A stretch of DNA of 64,000 bases. Origin: Tessaracoccus flavescens (GTDB lineage Bacteria; Actinomycetota; Actinomycetes; Propionibacteriales; Propionibacteriaceae). Where the stretch lies: assembly GCF_001998865.1 (NCBI RefSeq), contig NZ_CP019607.1:496001-560000 (forward strand), written 5' to 3'. Below, in pieces: positions 38,811 to 46,622 of this stretch (the stretch's first letter is position 1; every line of letters begins with the position of its first letter). The translations under genes and the position numbers were made by a program. The notes beneath the pieces were generated by a model that was not told the DNA's origin, searched no databases, and worked only from the letters and a program-made list of their open reading frames with translations.

Positions 38811-39082
38811 TGCTGCTCCTCCATCTCGCGCACGAGGGATCTCAACTGGTCTCCGGTCAGGGCGGGCATGGTCGGCTGTGGTGCCTGCCGCAGAGCCGCC
38901 GCCTGCGCATCGAGCGCCGCGTTGGCCGCCTCGGTGAGCGCCTCCTGGAGGTCGTAATGCTGGGCCAGCGCCCTCCAGACGGGGCTGATCGTCACCTCTG
39001 TGACGGTGGCGCCCGTGAGTTCGACCTGAATGGCCGCGTTCGCCGACGAGCCGACCACCGGCGCGTTGCTGATGTGTTCCAT
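38807..39082 (-). CDS. YbaB/EbfC-like small protein of an ESX-type locus
   Basis: 91 residues from ATG 39082, which has GGAGGGA upstream. The pattern AAIQVELTGATVTEVTISPVWRAL followed by an amphipathic helix (LQEALTEAANAALDAQAAAL) resembles YbaB/EbfC-family proteins that accompany WXG100 genes in actinobacteria. It is intact itself, but its downstream partners are decayed, so it is probably functionless now. The assignment rests on overall pattern. Confidence 0.5.
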   Translation of the reverse strand: MEHISNAPVVGSSANAAIQVELTGATVTEVTISPVWRALAQHYDLQEALTEAANAALDAQAAALRQAPQPTMPALTGDQLRSLVREMEEQQ

Positions 39083-39171
39083 GCCGACTCCCTCCGGACG
39101 CAACACTATGGCTGGCCCAGTTCATCACCACGCCCCGACAAGCACCCTCATCGCTAACTGGAGTAGTTCGT

Positions 39172-39192
39172 TTACTGGAAAAATACCAGATA
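39172..39192. promoter_or_regulatory. Candidate Fur-type operator / AT-rich dyad
   Basis: CTGG (39175-39178) and CCAG (39186-39189) form an inverted repeat around AAAAATA in an otherwise GC-rich region, 20 bases before the fur start and just upstream of its TAGGGT -10 box (39199-39204). A direct repeat of TNACTGG lies at 39165 and 39172. Autoregulation by the Fur protein is the likely use. Confidence 0.5.
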
Positions 39193-39211
39193 ACCGGCTA
39201 GGGTGGCGGGC

Positions 39212-39637
39212 ATGGAGAAGGACTGGAACCACGACCTGCGAGACGCCGGTCTGCGCGTCACCGCCGGCCGGGTCGCCGTCCTGAGCGAGCTCGACGCCCA
39301 CCCGCACAGCGGCGTCACCGAGCTCGCGGAGGCCGTCCGGTCGCGCATCGGCAGCACCTCGCTGCAGGCCGTCTACGACACGCTCTCCGCGCTGCACCGC
39401 TCCGGCCTGATCCGACGGGTCGAGCCGGCAGGCCAGCCGCCGCGCTACGAGATCCAGCACGGAGACAACCACCACCACCTGATGTGCCGTTCGTGCGCAG
39501 CGATGTTCGACGTCGCCTGCTCGGTCGGCCACTCCCCCTGTTTGTCCCCCAGTGACGCCCGGGGCTTCGTCGTCGACGAGGCCGAGGTCATCTACTGGGG
39601 GCTGTGTGCACAGTGCAACGAATCCCACGAGAGGTAG
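39212..39637 (+). CDS. furA: Fur-family transcriptional regulator (FurA-like)
   Basis: 141 residues from ATG 39212. Winged-helix N-terminus ([26 protein letters not shown]), the HHHLMCRSC metal/dimer motif and a second CxxC (CAQC) near the C-terminus, so a structural zinc site is likely. It is immediately upstream of katA (5 bp), as FurA is with katG in mycobacteria, and probably represses both. TAGGGT seven bases before the ATG gives a leaderless start inside the AT-rich operator region. Confidence 0.88.
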   Translation: MEKDWNHDLRDAGLRVTAGRVAVLSELDAHPHSGVTELAEAVRSRIGSTSLQAVYDTLSALHRSGLIRRVEPAGQPPRYEIQHGDNHHHLMCRSCAAMFDVACSVGHSPCLSPSDARGFVVDEAEVIYWGLCAQCNESHER

Positions 39638-39642
39638 ATCAC

Positions 39643-41124
39643 ATGAGCAACCGCGAAACCATGGGCGAACAGCAGCCCATCGGCGTCTCGACCCGACTGA
39701 ACGGCGCGCCGGCCGAGTCCGATGCGCATTCGCTGACTGTCGGCAATGACGGCCCGATCGTGCTGCACGACGTCCACCTGGTCGAGCAGCTCGCCCACTT
39801 CAACCGCGAGCGGGTGCCGGAGCGCACCCCGCACGCGAAGGGCTCCGGCGCCTTCGGAACCTTCACCGTCACCAACGACGTGACCGCCTACACCAAGGCC
39901 GCCCCGTTCCAGCCGGGCGCTGAGACGAAGATGGTCGCGCGCTTCTCCACCGTCGCGGGTGAGCAGGGCTCCCCCGACACGTGGCGCGACGTGCGCGGCT
40001 TCTCGACGCGCTTCTACTCCACCGAGGGCAACCTGGACATCGTCGGCAACAACACCCCCGTGTTCTTCCTGCGCGACCCCATGAAGTTCCCCCACTTCAT
40101 CCGCTCGCAGAAGCGACTCCCGTCCTCCGGCCTGCGCGACAACAACATGCAGTGGGACTTCTGGACCGCCTCGCCCGAGTCGGCCCACCAGGTGACCTAC
40201 CTCATGGGTGACCGCGGCCTTCCGAAGTCCTGGCGACACATGCACGGCTTCTCCTCGCACACCTACATGTGGATCAACGCGGCGGGCGAGAAGCACTGGG
40301 TGAAGTACCACTTCCGCACGAACCAAGGCGAGGAGAACCTGACCGCGGCCGAGGCCGAGAAGATCGCAGGGGCCGACGCCGACTACCACCGTCGCGACCT
40401 GCATGAGGCCATCGAGCGCGGGGAGTTCCCGTCCTGGACCCTCCACGTCCAGGTGATGGCCTATGCGGACGCCGAGGACTACCGGTTCAACCCGTTCGAC
40501 CTGACCAAGACCTGGTCGCAGAAGGACTACCCGCTGATCGAGGTGGGCGTCATGGAGCTGAACAAGAACCCGGACAACTTCTACGCACAGATCGAGCAGG
40601 CTGCCTTCTCGCCGTCGAACATCATCCCCGGAACCGGCATCTCTCCCGACAAGATGCTGATGGCCCGAGTCTTCGCCTACCCGGACGCGCACCGGGCGAG
40701 GATCGGCTCGAACTTCCACCAGCTGCCCGTTAACCAGCCGGTGACGAAGGAGTTCAACAACTACGCCGAGCAGGGGCACATGCAGTACCACCACACCGGT
40801 GACGCCCCCGTGTACGCCCCGAACAGCTACGGCCGGATGTTCTCCGAGGCCCAGGGCGTGGCCGAGGACGGCTGGGAGTCCGACGGCGCCCTCGTGCGCT
40901 CGGCCGCGACCCTGCACGCCGAGGACGACGACTTCGGCCAGGCGGGAACGCTGGTGCGGGAGGTCTTCGACGACGAGCAGCGCGACCGCTTCGTCGAGAC
41001 GGTCTCCGGCCAGCTCCTCGGCGGACTGACCCCCGAGGTGCTGGAGCGCGCCTTCCAGTACTGGAAGAACGTCGACGAGACGATCGGCCAGCGCATCGAG
41101 GACGCGGTCCGCGCGGCGGGCTGA
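39643..41124 (+). CDS. katA: Monofunctional haem catalase
   Basis: 493 residues, the small-subunit clade length. Active-site His in [12 protein letters not shown], the Asn in [11 protein letters not shown] and the proximal haem-ligand tyrosine in [14 protein letters not shown] are present, with typical [21 protein letters not shown]. It breaks down hydrogen peroxide. It is cotranscribed with the fur gene and followed by a terminator. An in-frame upstream start lies inside fur and is rejected. Confidence 0.97.
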   Translation: MSNRETMGEQQPIGVSTRLNGAPAESDAHSLTVGNDGPIVLHDVHLVEQLAHFNRERVPERTPHAKGSGAFGTFTVTNDVTAYTKAAPFQPGAETKMVARFSTVAGEQGSPDTWRDVRGFSTRFYSTEGNLDIVGNNTPVFFLRDPMKFPHFIRSQKRLPSSGLRDNNMQWDFWTASPESAHQVTYLMGDRGLPKSWRHMHGFSSHTYMWINAAGEKHWVKYHFRTNQGEENLTAAEAEKIAGADADYHRRDLHEAIERGEFPSWTLHVQVMAYADAEDYRFNPFDLTKTWSQKDYPLIEVGVMELNKNPDNFYAQIEQAAFSPSNIIPGTGISPDKMLMARVFAYPDAHRARIGSNFHQLPVNQPVTKEFNNYAEQGHMQYHHTGDAPVYAPNSYGRMFSEAQGVAEDGWESDGALVRSAATLHAEDDDFGQAGTLVREVFDDEQRDRFVETVSGQLLGGLTPEVLERAFQYWKNVDETIGQRIEDAVRAAG

Positions 41125-41134
41125 CCCCGAAGCA

Positions 41135-41172
41135 GAAGAGGCGGTGGTCCCCCCGGGGGCCGCCGCCTCTTC
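41135..41172. terminator. Terminator between katA and the ABC importer
   Basis: GAAGAGGCGG pairs with CCGCCTCTTC around an inner CCCCCCGGGGG arm. It separates the convergent katA and ribY genes and may serve both. Confidence 0.75.
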
Positions 41173-41177
41173 GCGTC

Positions 41178-42164
41178 TCACAGGGAGATGTAGGGCGCCT
41201 CAGGCGGGGCCTCGATGATGCCCGCCTCGGTCAGGAACTCACCCATCCGCGCGAAGGCCGCCTCGTCGACGGAGACGTCGACCTTCCCGTCGCGCAGCCA
41301 CATCTGCGTCGTGGCCTCGAGCACCTTGGCGGCCGCCTCGCGCTGCGTGGCGTCGGAGAGGGCGGGCACCTGCTTCGCCGTCGCCTCAAGCGCCGCCTGC
41401 GGGTCGTCGATCACCGCCTGCTGTGCCTCGGCCATCGCGTCGGCCATCCGCTTGAGGCTCGCATCCTCGAGTGCGCCGCCCCTGGTGATCAGGCTGGGCC
41501 CGACAAGGCTCGGCTCGCTCTCGCTGGTCACCGGAAGCGCGAGCGGCGTGCCACCCCTCAGCTGCAGCTGCACGAGCTCGTTGTTGATGAACCCGACGAT
41601 GAAGTCGACCTTCCCGGCCTCGAGGGCACTGAGCGCCGTGTAGCCGATGTCCTGCAGTGTGACCTGCTGCTCCGTCAGCCCGGAGCGGTGGATGGCGCAC
41701 AGCGCCGCGTAGTAGCTGGAGCCAAAGTGGCCGGGGATGCCGAGCGTGCGTCCTTCGAGGACGGTGAGCGGCTCGGGGGGAAGGGTGAGGGTGCCGTCGA
41801 GGCCGATCACGTTGAGCGGGTAGGTCTGGTACGACGTGGCGAAGGTGCGCAGGTCGTTGCCTCCTGCAGCCGCGACCATCGCCTCGTCTGCGGAGGCGAA
41901 CACGACCTGTTCGCCGCCGCGAAGCAGGGCGCCGAACACGTCCTCCTGTTCTCCGTGGTGGCGTAGCGTCACGTCGAGGCCGTTGTCGGCGAAGATGCCG
42001 CGGTCGACGCCGAGGTAGAAGGCGCTGAACTGGACGTTGGGGATGTAGGTGAGGCCGACGGTGACCTTCCCGCCCTGCTCTCCGCCGCTCGTGCCGCAGG
42101 CGGCGAGGCCCACCGCGGCGCCGGCCGCCAGCCCGCCGAGCAGGAAACCGCGTCGGTCGATCAT
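41178..42164 (-). CDS. ribY: ABC substrate-binding lipoprotein, probable riboflavin-binding RibY
   Basis: 328 residues with a Tat-like RR motif (MIDRRGFLLGGLAAGAAVG) and lipobox LAAC. The mature protein is an NMT1/THI5-like fold (VTVGLTYIPNVQFSAFYLGVDRGIF). By homology alone it would be called a thiamine-precursor (ThiY-like) binding protein, but the operon is headed by an FMN riboswitch, and the RibXY family is a known ThiXY-related riboflavin importer. It overlaps the permease gene by ATGA. Riboflavin as ligand is an inference from the riboswitch. Confidence 0.8.
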   Translation of the reverse strand: MIDRRGFLLGGLAAGAAVGLAACGTSGGEQGGKVTVGLTYIPNVQFSAFYLGVDRGIFADNGLDVTLRHHGEQEDVFGALLRGGEQVVFASADEAMVAAAGGNDLRTFATSYQTYPLNVIGLDGTLTLPPEPLTVLEGRTLGIPGHFGSSYYAALCAIHRSGLTEQQVTLQDIGYTALSALEAGKVDFIVGFINNELVQLQLRGGTPLALPVTSESEPSLVGPSLITRGGALEDASLKRMADAMAEAQQAVIDDPQAALEATAKQVPALSDATQREAAAKVLEATTQMWLRDGKVDVSVDEAAFARMGEFLTEAGIIEAPPEAPYISL

Positions 42165-42985
42165 GAGGATTCTCCTTGGAGTCGGTTGACGGCGGCACGC
42201 TCCAGCAGCGTGACGAGGCCGTGCAGGATGAGGGCTGAGATGGAGACCCAGGCGACGACGGCGAAGACGCCCGCCGTGTCGGCCGCATCCCGGGAAAGGG
42301 TGAGCAGGGTGCCCATTCCGGTGCCGCCCATGACGAGTTCACCCACGACGGCGCCCGTCATGGCGAGCACGACCCCTCCGCGCACCCCTGCGAGGATCGC
42401 GGGAGCGGCCATGGGTGCCTCGATGTGGACGAGCCGCTGCCAGCCGCTCGCCCCGTCGAGCATCGCATTCTCGACCACGCGCATGTCGAGCGAGCGGAGT
42501 CCCACGACGGTGGTGGTGACGATCGGGAAGAACGCGACGATGGCGCACAGGACGGCGATGGGGACGGTCCCGTAGCCGATCCACAGCACGAGCAGCGGGG
42601 CGATCGCGACGAGTGGGACGGTCTGGGACAGCGCGACGAACGGCTCGACCACCGCGGCGAGCACCCGTGAATGGGCGATGCACACACCGAGCGGGAGTGC
42701 CACGAGCACCGCGATGACGGCGCCGAGCACGGCCGCGGTGAGGGTGGGTGCGAGGTAGCGCCAGGCGACCCCGGTGGCCGCCTGGTCAAGCATGCGGCCG
42801 AGCACCTCGCCAGGGCCGGGAAGCAGGTACGGGCCGATCAGGCCGGCGGCCGTCACCGCCCACCAGATGCCGACGATCAGCGACGCGGCGGCCAGCGCAG
42901 GCATCCAGCGGCCCTTCAGGGGTCGGGTGCGCGCCGTGTAGGCGGACCACAGCCCCAGGTGGGAGAGGCGCTGACGCCGGTTCAT
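42161..42985 (-). CDS. ribX: ABC transporter permease, probable riboflavin RibX
   Basis: 274 residues from ATG 42985. Six hydrophobic helices and the EAA loop ENAMLDGASGWQRLVHIEAPMAAPAILAGV are typical of SsuC/ThiX-type permeases. It is the first gene behind the FMN riboswitch. No ATP-binding subunit is encoded beside it, so an ATPase from elsewhere must be shared. Upstream in-frame starts lie within the riboswitch leader and are unlikely. Confidence 0.82.
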   Translation of the reverse strand: MNRRQRLSHLGLWSAYTARTRPLKGRWMPALAAASLIVGIWWAVTAAGLIGPYLLPGPGEVLGRMLDQAATGVAWRYLAPTLTAAVLGAVIAVLVALPLGVCIAHSRVLAAVVEPFVALSQTVPLVAIAPLLVLWIGYGTVPIAVLCAIVAFFPIVTTTVVGLRSLDMRVVENAMLDGASGWQRLVHIEAPMAAPAILAGVRGGVVLAMTGAVVGELVMGGTGMGTLLTLSRDAADTAGVFAVVAWVSISALILHGLVTLLERAAVNRLQGESS

Positions 42986-43075
42986 GGAACCCCGTTTCCA
43001 TCCATGGCTCCGGGGCGGTCGCGACAACACCGCCGTCCAAGATGCGTGCGCACGCGCACGCCACGGCAGTGGCGC

Positions 43076-43202
43076 CGTGTTCCTCCCATCCAGACTCTCA
43101 CTGTCGGTCTCGGAATTTCACCGAGTCAACCCTTCGGCCATGAGGCCTGGGGGGTCGCGGACTGTCACCGCCGGTTCGGACTTACACCGACCCCGGAACA
43201 CG
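43076..43202 (-). ncRNA. FMN riboswitch (RFN element)
   Basis: Read on the minus strand: P1 pairs CGTGTTCC with GGAACACG. Inside are the conserved blocks GGGGTCGGTG, GTCCGAACCGGCGGT, AGTCCGCGACCCCC, GACTCGGTGAAATTCCGAG, ACCGACAG and AGTCTGGATGGGAGGA in the right order. A TAATCT -10 box (43212-43217) sits just upstream. Downstream, GCGTGCGC/GCGCACGC (43044-43061) can form a hairpin, perhaps part of the expression platform. It controls ribX-ribY. Confidence 0.93.
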
Positions 43203-43252
43203 TTTGGCCACAGATTAGCACGCACCGACAGCCCGGCTCCCGCCGCGCCAGG

Positions 43253-46162
43253 TCAGGTCCAGAACAGCTCCTCGGTGACCTCGTGCGCCCTGCGCAGCAG
43301 GCGGCGGGTCTCGTCGTCGAGCCGTGAGGCCTGCCCCGTCGGATAGCCGAGGACGTCGGCGATCGCCGCGAGCTCGCGAGCGTCGGCAGGCATCGAGTCG
43401 CTCGCCCTCCCCCGTACAAGCATCATGGCGTCGCGCAGCTCGCTCGCTCGCCGCCAGGCCCCGGCCAGCCGACTCGCCTGCTGGGCGGTGACCAGGTCGA
43501 GCTCGGCGAGCGCGTCGAGCGCCGCCATGGTTGAAGGGGTGCGCAGCTCGACGTGTGCGTGCGCATGCTGGAGTTGGAGCAGCTGGACGGTCCATTCGAC
43601 GTCGGAGAGGCCGCCGGGGCCGAGCTTGAGGTGCCTGTCCCGGGCAACCCCGCGCGGGATGCGTTCCTTCTCCATCCTGGCCTTCAGCTTGCGGATCTCG
43701 ACCACCTGCTGCTGCGTCAGCCCACCGTCGCGATAGCGGAACCGGTCGGTGCTCTCCAGCACCCGGCCGGCCAGCTCCCGGTTACCCGCGCCCGGCCGGG
43801 CACGGAGCAGCATCTGCGCCTCCCAGGTGGAGGCCCACTTGTCGTAGTAGGCGATGTAGGAACCGACTGTGCGCACCTGCGGTCCGCCCTTTCCCTCCGG
43901 GCGCAGGTCGCTGTCGATCACCAGCGCGGGGTCGGGTCCAGGCTTGCCGACGATCTCCGCGGCGCGCCGCACGAGCGAGGTCGCCTTCGTGATCTCCTCC
44001 GGCTCGACGCCGTCCGGCACGACGAACATGCAGTCGGCGTCCGAGGAGTAGCTCATCTCGTAGCCTCCCCATCTTCCGAGCGCGATCACGCCGACATCGC
44101 AGGCGTCGATCTCGCGGCGGGCGAGGAACAGCCCCGCGTCGATGGTGGCCGAGGCCAGGTCGCTCAGCGCGGTGCCGACCGCAGTGAGGTCGGCGAGGCC
44201 GAGCACGTCTGCGAGCGCGATGCGGCAGAGCTCGGAGCGGCGAAGGGCACGGACCGAGGCGATCGCCTTGTCCAGGTCGTCGTGGCGCGAGGCGGCCCGC
44301 TGCATGGAGGTGGCGAGTTCCTGGGCCGAGCGGGGGCGCAACTCCTCGTTGCTGCCGAGCATCCGGATCATGTCCGGTGCGCGACTCAGCAGGTCGACCA
44401 CGTAGCGGCTCGACGAGGCGATGCGGGCGAGCCGGTGCGCCATGTAGCCGTCGTCGCGCAGCGCCCGCAGGTACCAGGAGGCGGTGCCGAGCGCCTCGGA
44501 GAGCTGGCGGAAGGCGAGCAGCCCGAAGTCGGGGTTCGGACCTTCCGCGAACCAGCCGAGCATCGCGGGGAGCAGCTGGCGTTGGATCTCTGCTGCCCGG
44601 TCGGTGCTCCTGGTGAGGGCCTGGATGTGGCCCAGTGCCGCCTGCGGATCCTTGAACCCGAGGGCCCGCATCCGCGTCTTCGCCGCGTCGGCGGTGAGCT
44701 TGAGCCCATCGGTCGAGACGGCGCTGACCGCCTCGAGCAGCGGGGAGAAGAAGATGCGCTGCTGCAGGGCACGCACCTTGCGGGTCGAGTCGCGCCACTG
44801 CTTCATCAGGTCGTCGGCCTGGGTGCCCATCGAGCGGGCGATCTGGCTCAGCGCCGCGTCCTCGTCCGGGAGCACGTGGGTGCGGCGCAGCCTGCGCAGT
44901 TGCACGCGGTGCTCGAGGACGCGCTGGAAGCGGTAGGCATCTGCCATCTGGGCGCCGTCGCTGCGGCCGATGTAGCCGCTGTCGACCAGTTCCCTCAGCC
45001 CTTCGAAGGTGCCGCGCACCCGGATCCGGTCGTCCGCCCTGCCGTGCACGAGCTGGAGGAGCTGGACGGAGAACTCTGTGTCGCGCAGGCCGCCCTTGCC
45101 GAGTTTGATCTCGCGGTCGGCCTGCTTGCTCGGGATCAGCGAGATCACCCTCTCGCGCATCGCCCGCGCCTCGGACAGGAACTCCTGGCGCTCCCCTGCC
45201 TTCCAGACCATCGGCCACACGAGCTCGACGAAGGCCTCCCCCAGTTGCCGGTCGCCCGCCGCCGGGCGCGCCTTGAGCATGGCCTGGAACTCCCAGTTCT
45301 TCGCCCACTTCTCGTAGTAGACGCGGGCGCTGTCGAGGGTGCGCACGAGCGGGCCCGCCTTCCCCTCGGGGCGCAGCGCGGCGTCCACCTGGAAGATGGT
45401 GCCCTCGGCGGTGTGCGCCGAGCAGATCCTGGCCTGGGCCGCGGCCAGGCGTGCTGCGACCTGCATGGCGCGTTCGGTGTCGGCGCCGTCGACGGGTTCG
45501 GCGATGTAGACAACGTCGACGTCGGAGATGTAGTTGAGCTCCCGCGCCCCCGTCTTGCCCATGGCGAGCACGGCGATGCGGACGAGCTCGGAGTCGGCGA
45601 CCTCGGCCCGGGCGTAGGCGAGCGAGATCTCGAGCACGGCGTCTGCGACCGCAGCGAGTTCGGCCGCGATGTCGTCGACGATGGTCGCCGGGTCGGAGGC
45701 ACCCAGGTCGCGCGCTGCGATCTCGGTCAGCGCGATCCGGTTGGCGAGGCGCAGCGCATCCGCCCCGTCGGAGGGGACGCCGTCGACGAGGCCGACCCGG
45801 TCGGCGAAGAAGTTCAACCACCCCTCGGGGCCGCGGGCCCGCGGCTCCTCGCGGAGTGCGACGACCTCTGCCGGGTGCCGGACGAGGGTCTGGGCGAGCA
45901 CGGAGGAGCCGCCGAGCACGAGCAGCAGGCGCCGCAGCCACGCCTCGTCGGCGATCACCTCGTCGAAGACCGGGTCGGCGGAGATGCGTTCGAGGCTGTC
46001 GAGCGCCTGGTCGCGGTCGGCGACCCCAGCGAAGAGGGCGAGATCGACCGGCGGCTCCTCACCGATCCTGCTCTGCCAGCGTTCCCAGACGCGCGCGGCG
46101 GACGTGGCCGACTCGAAGCCTCTGCGGGCGAACTCGGCGGTCGGGGACGTGTACCTGCTCAC
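43253..46162 (-). CDS. glnE: Bifunctional glutamine synthetase adenylyltransferase/adenylyl-removing enzyme
   Basis: 969 residues, two nucleotidyltransferase halves. The N-terminal (adenylyl-removing) half has GKTGARELNYISDVDVVYI and DAALRPEGKAGPLVRT; the C-terminal (adenylylating) half has LGRWGGYEMSYSSDADCMFV and DSDLRPEGKGGPQVRT. Each GxxG...SDxD pair marks an active site, and both look intact. It modifies the loop tyrosine of GlnA. The GTG start lies six bases after TACTGT on the minus strand, and its promoter interlocks with that of the divergent SCP2-like gene. Confidence 0.96.
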   Translation of the reverse strand: MSRYTSPTAEFARRGFESATSAARVWERWQSRIGEEPPVDLALFAGVADRDQALDSLERISADPVFDEVIADEAWLRRLLLVLGGSSVLAQTLVRHPAEVVALREEPRARGPEGWLNFFADRVGLVDGVPSDGADALRLANRIALTEIAARDLGASDPATIVDDIAAELAAVADAVLEISLAYARAEVADSELVRIAVLAMGKTGARELNYISDVDVVYIAEPVDGADTERAMQVAARLAAAQARICSAHTAEGTIFQVDAALRPEGKAGPLVRTLDSARVYYEKWAKNWEFQAMLKARPAAGDRQLGEAFVELVWPMVWKAGERQEFLSEARAMRERVISLIPSKQADREIKLGKGGLRDTEFSVQLLQLVHGRADDRIRVRGTFEGLRELVDSGYIGRSDGAQMADAYRFQRVLEHRVQLRRLRRTHVLPDEDAALSQIARSMGTQADDLMKQWRDSTRKVRALQQRIFFSPLLEAVSAVSTDGLKLTADAAKTRMRALGFKDPQAALGHIQALTRSTDRAAEIQRQLLPAMLGWFAEGPNPDFGLLAFRQLSEALGTASWYLRALRDDGYMAHRLARIASSSRYVVDLLSRAPDMIRMLGSNEELRPRSAQELATSMQRAASRHDDLDKAIASVRALRRSELCRIALADVLGLADLTAVGTALSDLASATIDAGLFLARREIDACDVGVIALGRWGGYEMSYSSDADCMFVVPDGVEPEEITKATSLVRRAAEIVGKPGPDPALVIDSDLRPEGKGGPQVRTVGSYIAYYDKWASTWEAQMLLRARPGAGNRELAGRVLESTDRFRYRDGGLTQQQVVEIRKLKARMEKERIPRGVARDRHLKLGPGGLSDVEWTVQLLQLQHAHAHVELRTPSTMAALDALAELDLVTAQQASRLAGAWRRASELRDAMMLVRGRASDSMPADARELAAIADVLGYPTGQASRLDDETRRLLRRAHEVTEELFWT

Positions 46163-46168
46163 CCGGCC

Positions 46169-46190
46169 ACAGTATCGCTCCGGCTATCCT
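46169..46190. promoter_or_regulatory. Interlocked divergent -10 boxes for glnE and the SCP2-like gene
   Basis: TACTGT for glnE (minus strand, 46169-46174) and TATCCT for the SCP2-like gene (46185-46190) are ten bases apart within a 37-bp gap between the two start codons. Each -35 region must overlap the other gene's start area. Confidence 0.55.
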
Positions 46191-46199
46191 TGCCAGGTC

Positions 46200-46622
46200 A
46201 TGTTCAAGCCATCACCCAAGGTCGTCGCCGCGCTGCGCGGCAGGATCGACGACGCCTCCCTCGACGCGGAGCTGGCCCGGAAGCGTCCCGACCTCACCTC
46301 GCTGCTGCTGCGCGTGGCCCGCGACGAGGACGGCGACCTCGGCAGGGAGCTGACCGCCGCCGTCTGCCGGGCCGGCTGCGCCCTGCTCGGGGAGCGCCAT
46401 CCAGGGGCGAGCATCGAGGTGCGGGTGCCGCCGTTCGCGGCCGTCCAGATCGGCTTCGGCAGCGGTCCGCGGCACACGCGCGGAACCCCACCAAATGTCG
46501 TGGAGTTCGAGCCGCAGACGTTCATCGACCTCGCGGTCGGCCGGACGGCGTGGGCGGCGGCGCCGAAGCGCGCGAGCGGCGTCCACGCGGATGAGGCTGA
46601 GGCGGCCTTCCCGCTCACATGA
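46200..46622 (+). CDS. SCP2-like (sterol carrier) family protein
   Basis: 140 residues from ATG 46200, MFKPSPKVVAALRGRIDDAS..., with an alpha/beta pattern of the sterol-carrier-like proteins encoded next to glnE in actinobacteria (SIEVRVPPFAAVQIGFG, FIDLAVGRTAWAAA). Proteins of this group may bind a lipid or small ligand, but no activity is known. It is divergent from glnE and its last 8 bases overlap glnA2 tail to tail. Confidence 0.65.
   Translation: MFKPSPKVVAALRGRIDDASLDAELARKRPDLTSLLLRVARDEDGDLGRELTAAVCRAGCALLGERHPGASIEVRVPPFAAVQIGFGSGPRHTRGTPPNVVEFEPQTFIDLAVGRTAWAAAPKRASGVHADEAEAAFPLT

Noticed and set aside
43044..43061. GCGTGCGC/GCGCACGC inverted repeat as an independent operator
   Set aside because: It lies between the FMN riboswitch and ribX and is more simply a hairpin of the riboswitch expression platform.
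41178..43202. Thiamine-precursor importer with a TPP riboswitch
   Set aside because: The proteins are ThiXY-like, but the leader has the ordered RFN blocks of the FMN riboswitch and no THI-box motifs.
43553..46594. A 1013-codon plus-strand frame opposite glnE
   Set aside because: Composition is low-complexity (Arg/Gly/Val/Glu) with no recognisable motif, while the minus strand encodes complete GlnE with both active sites.
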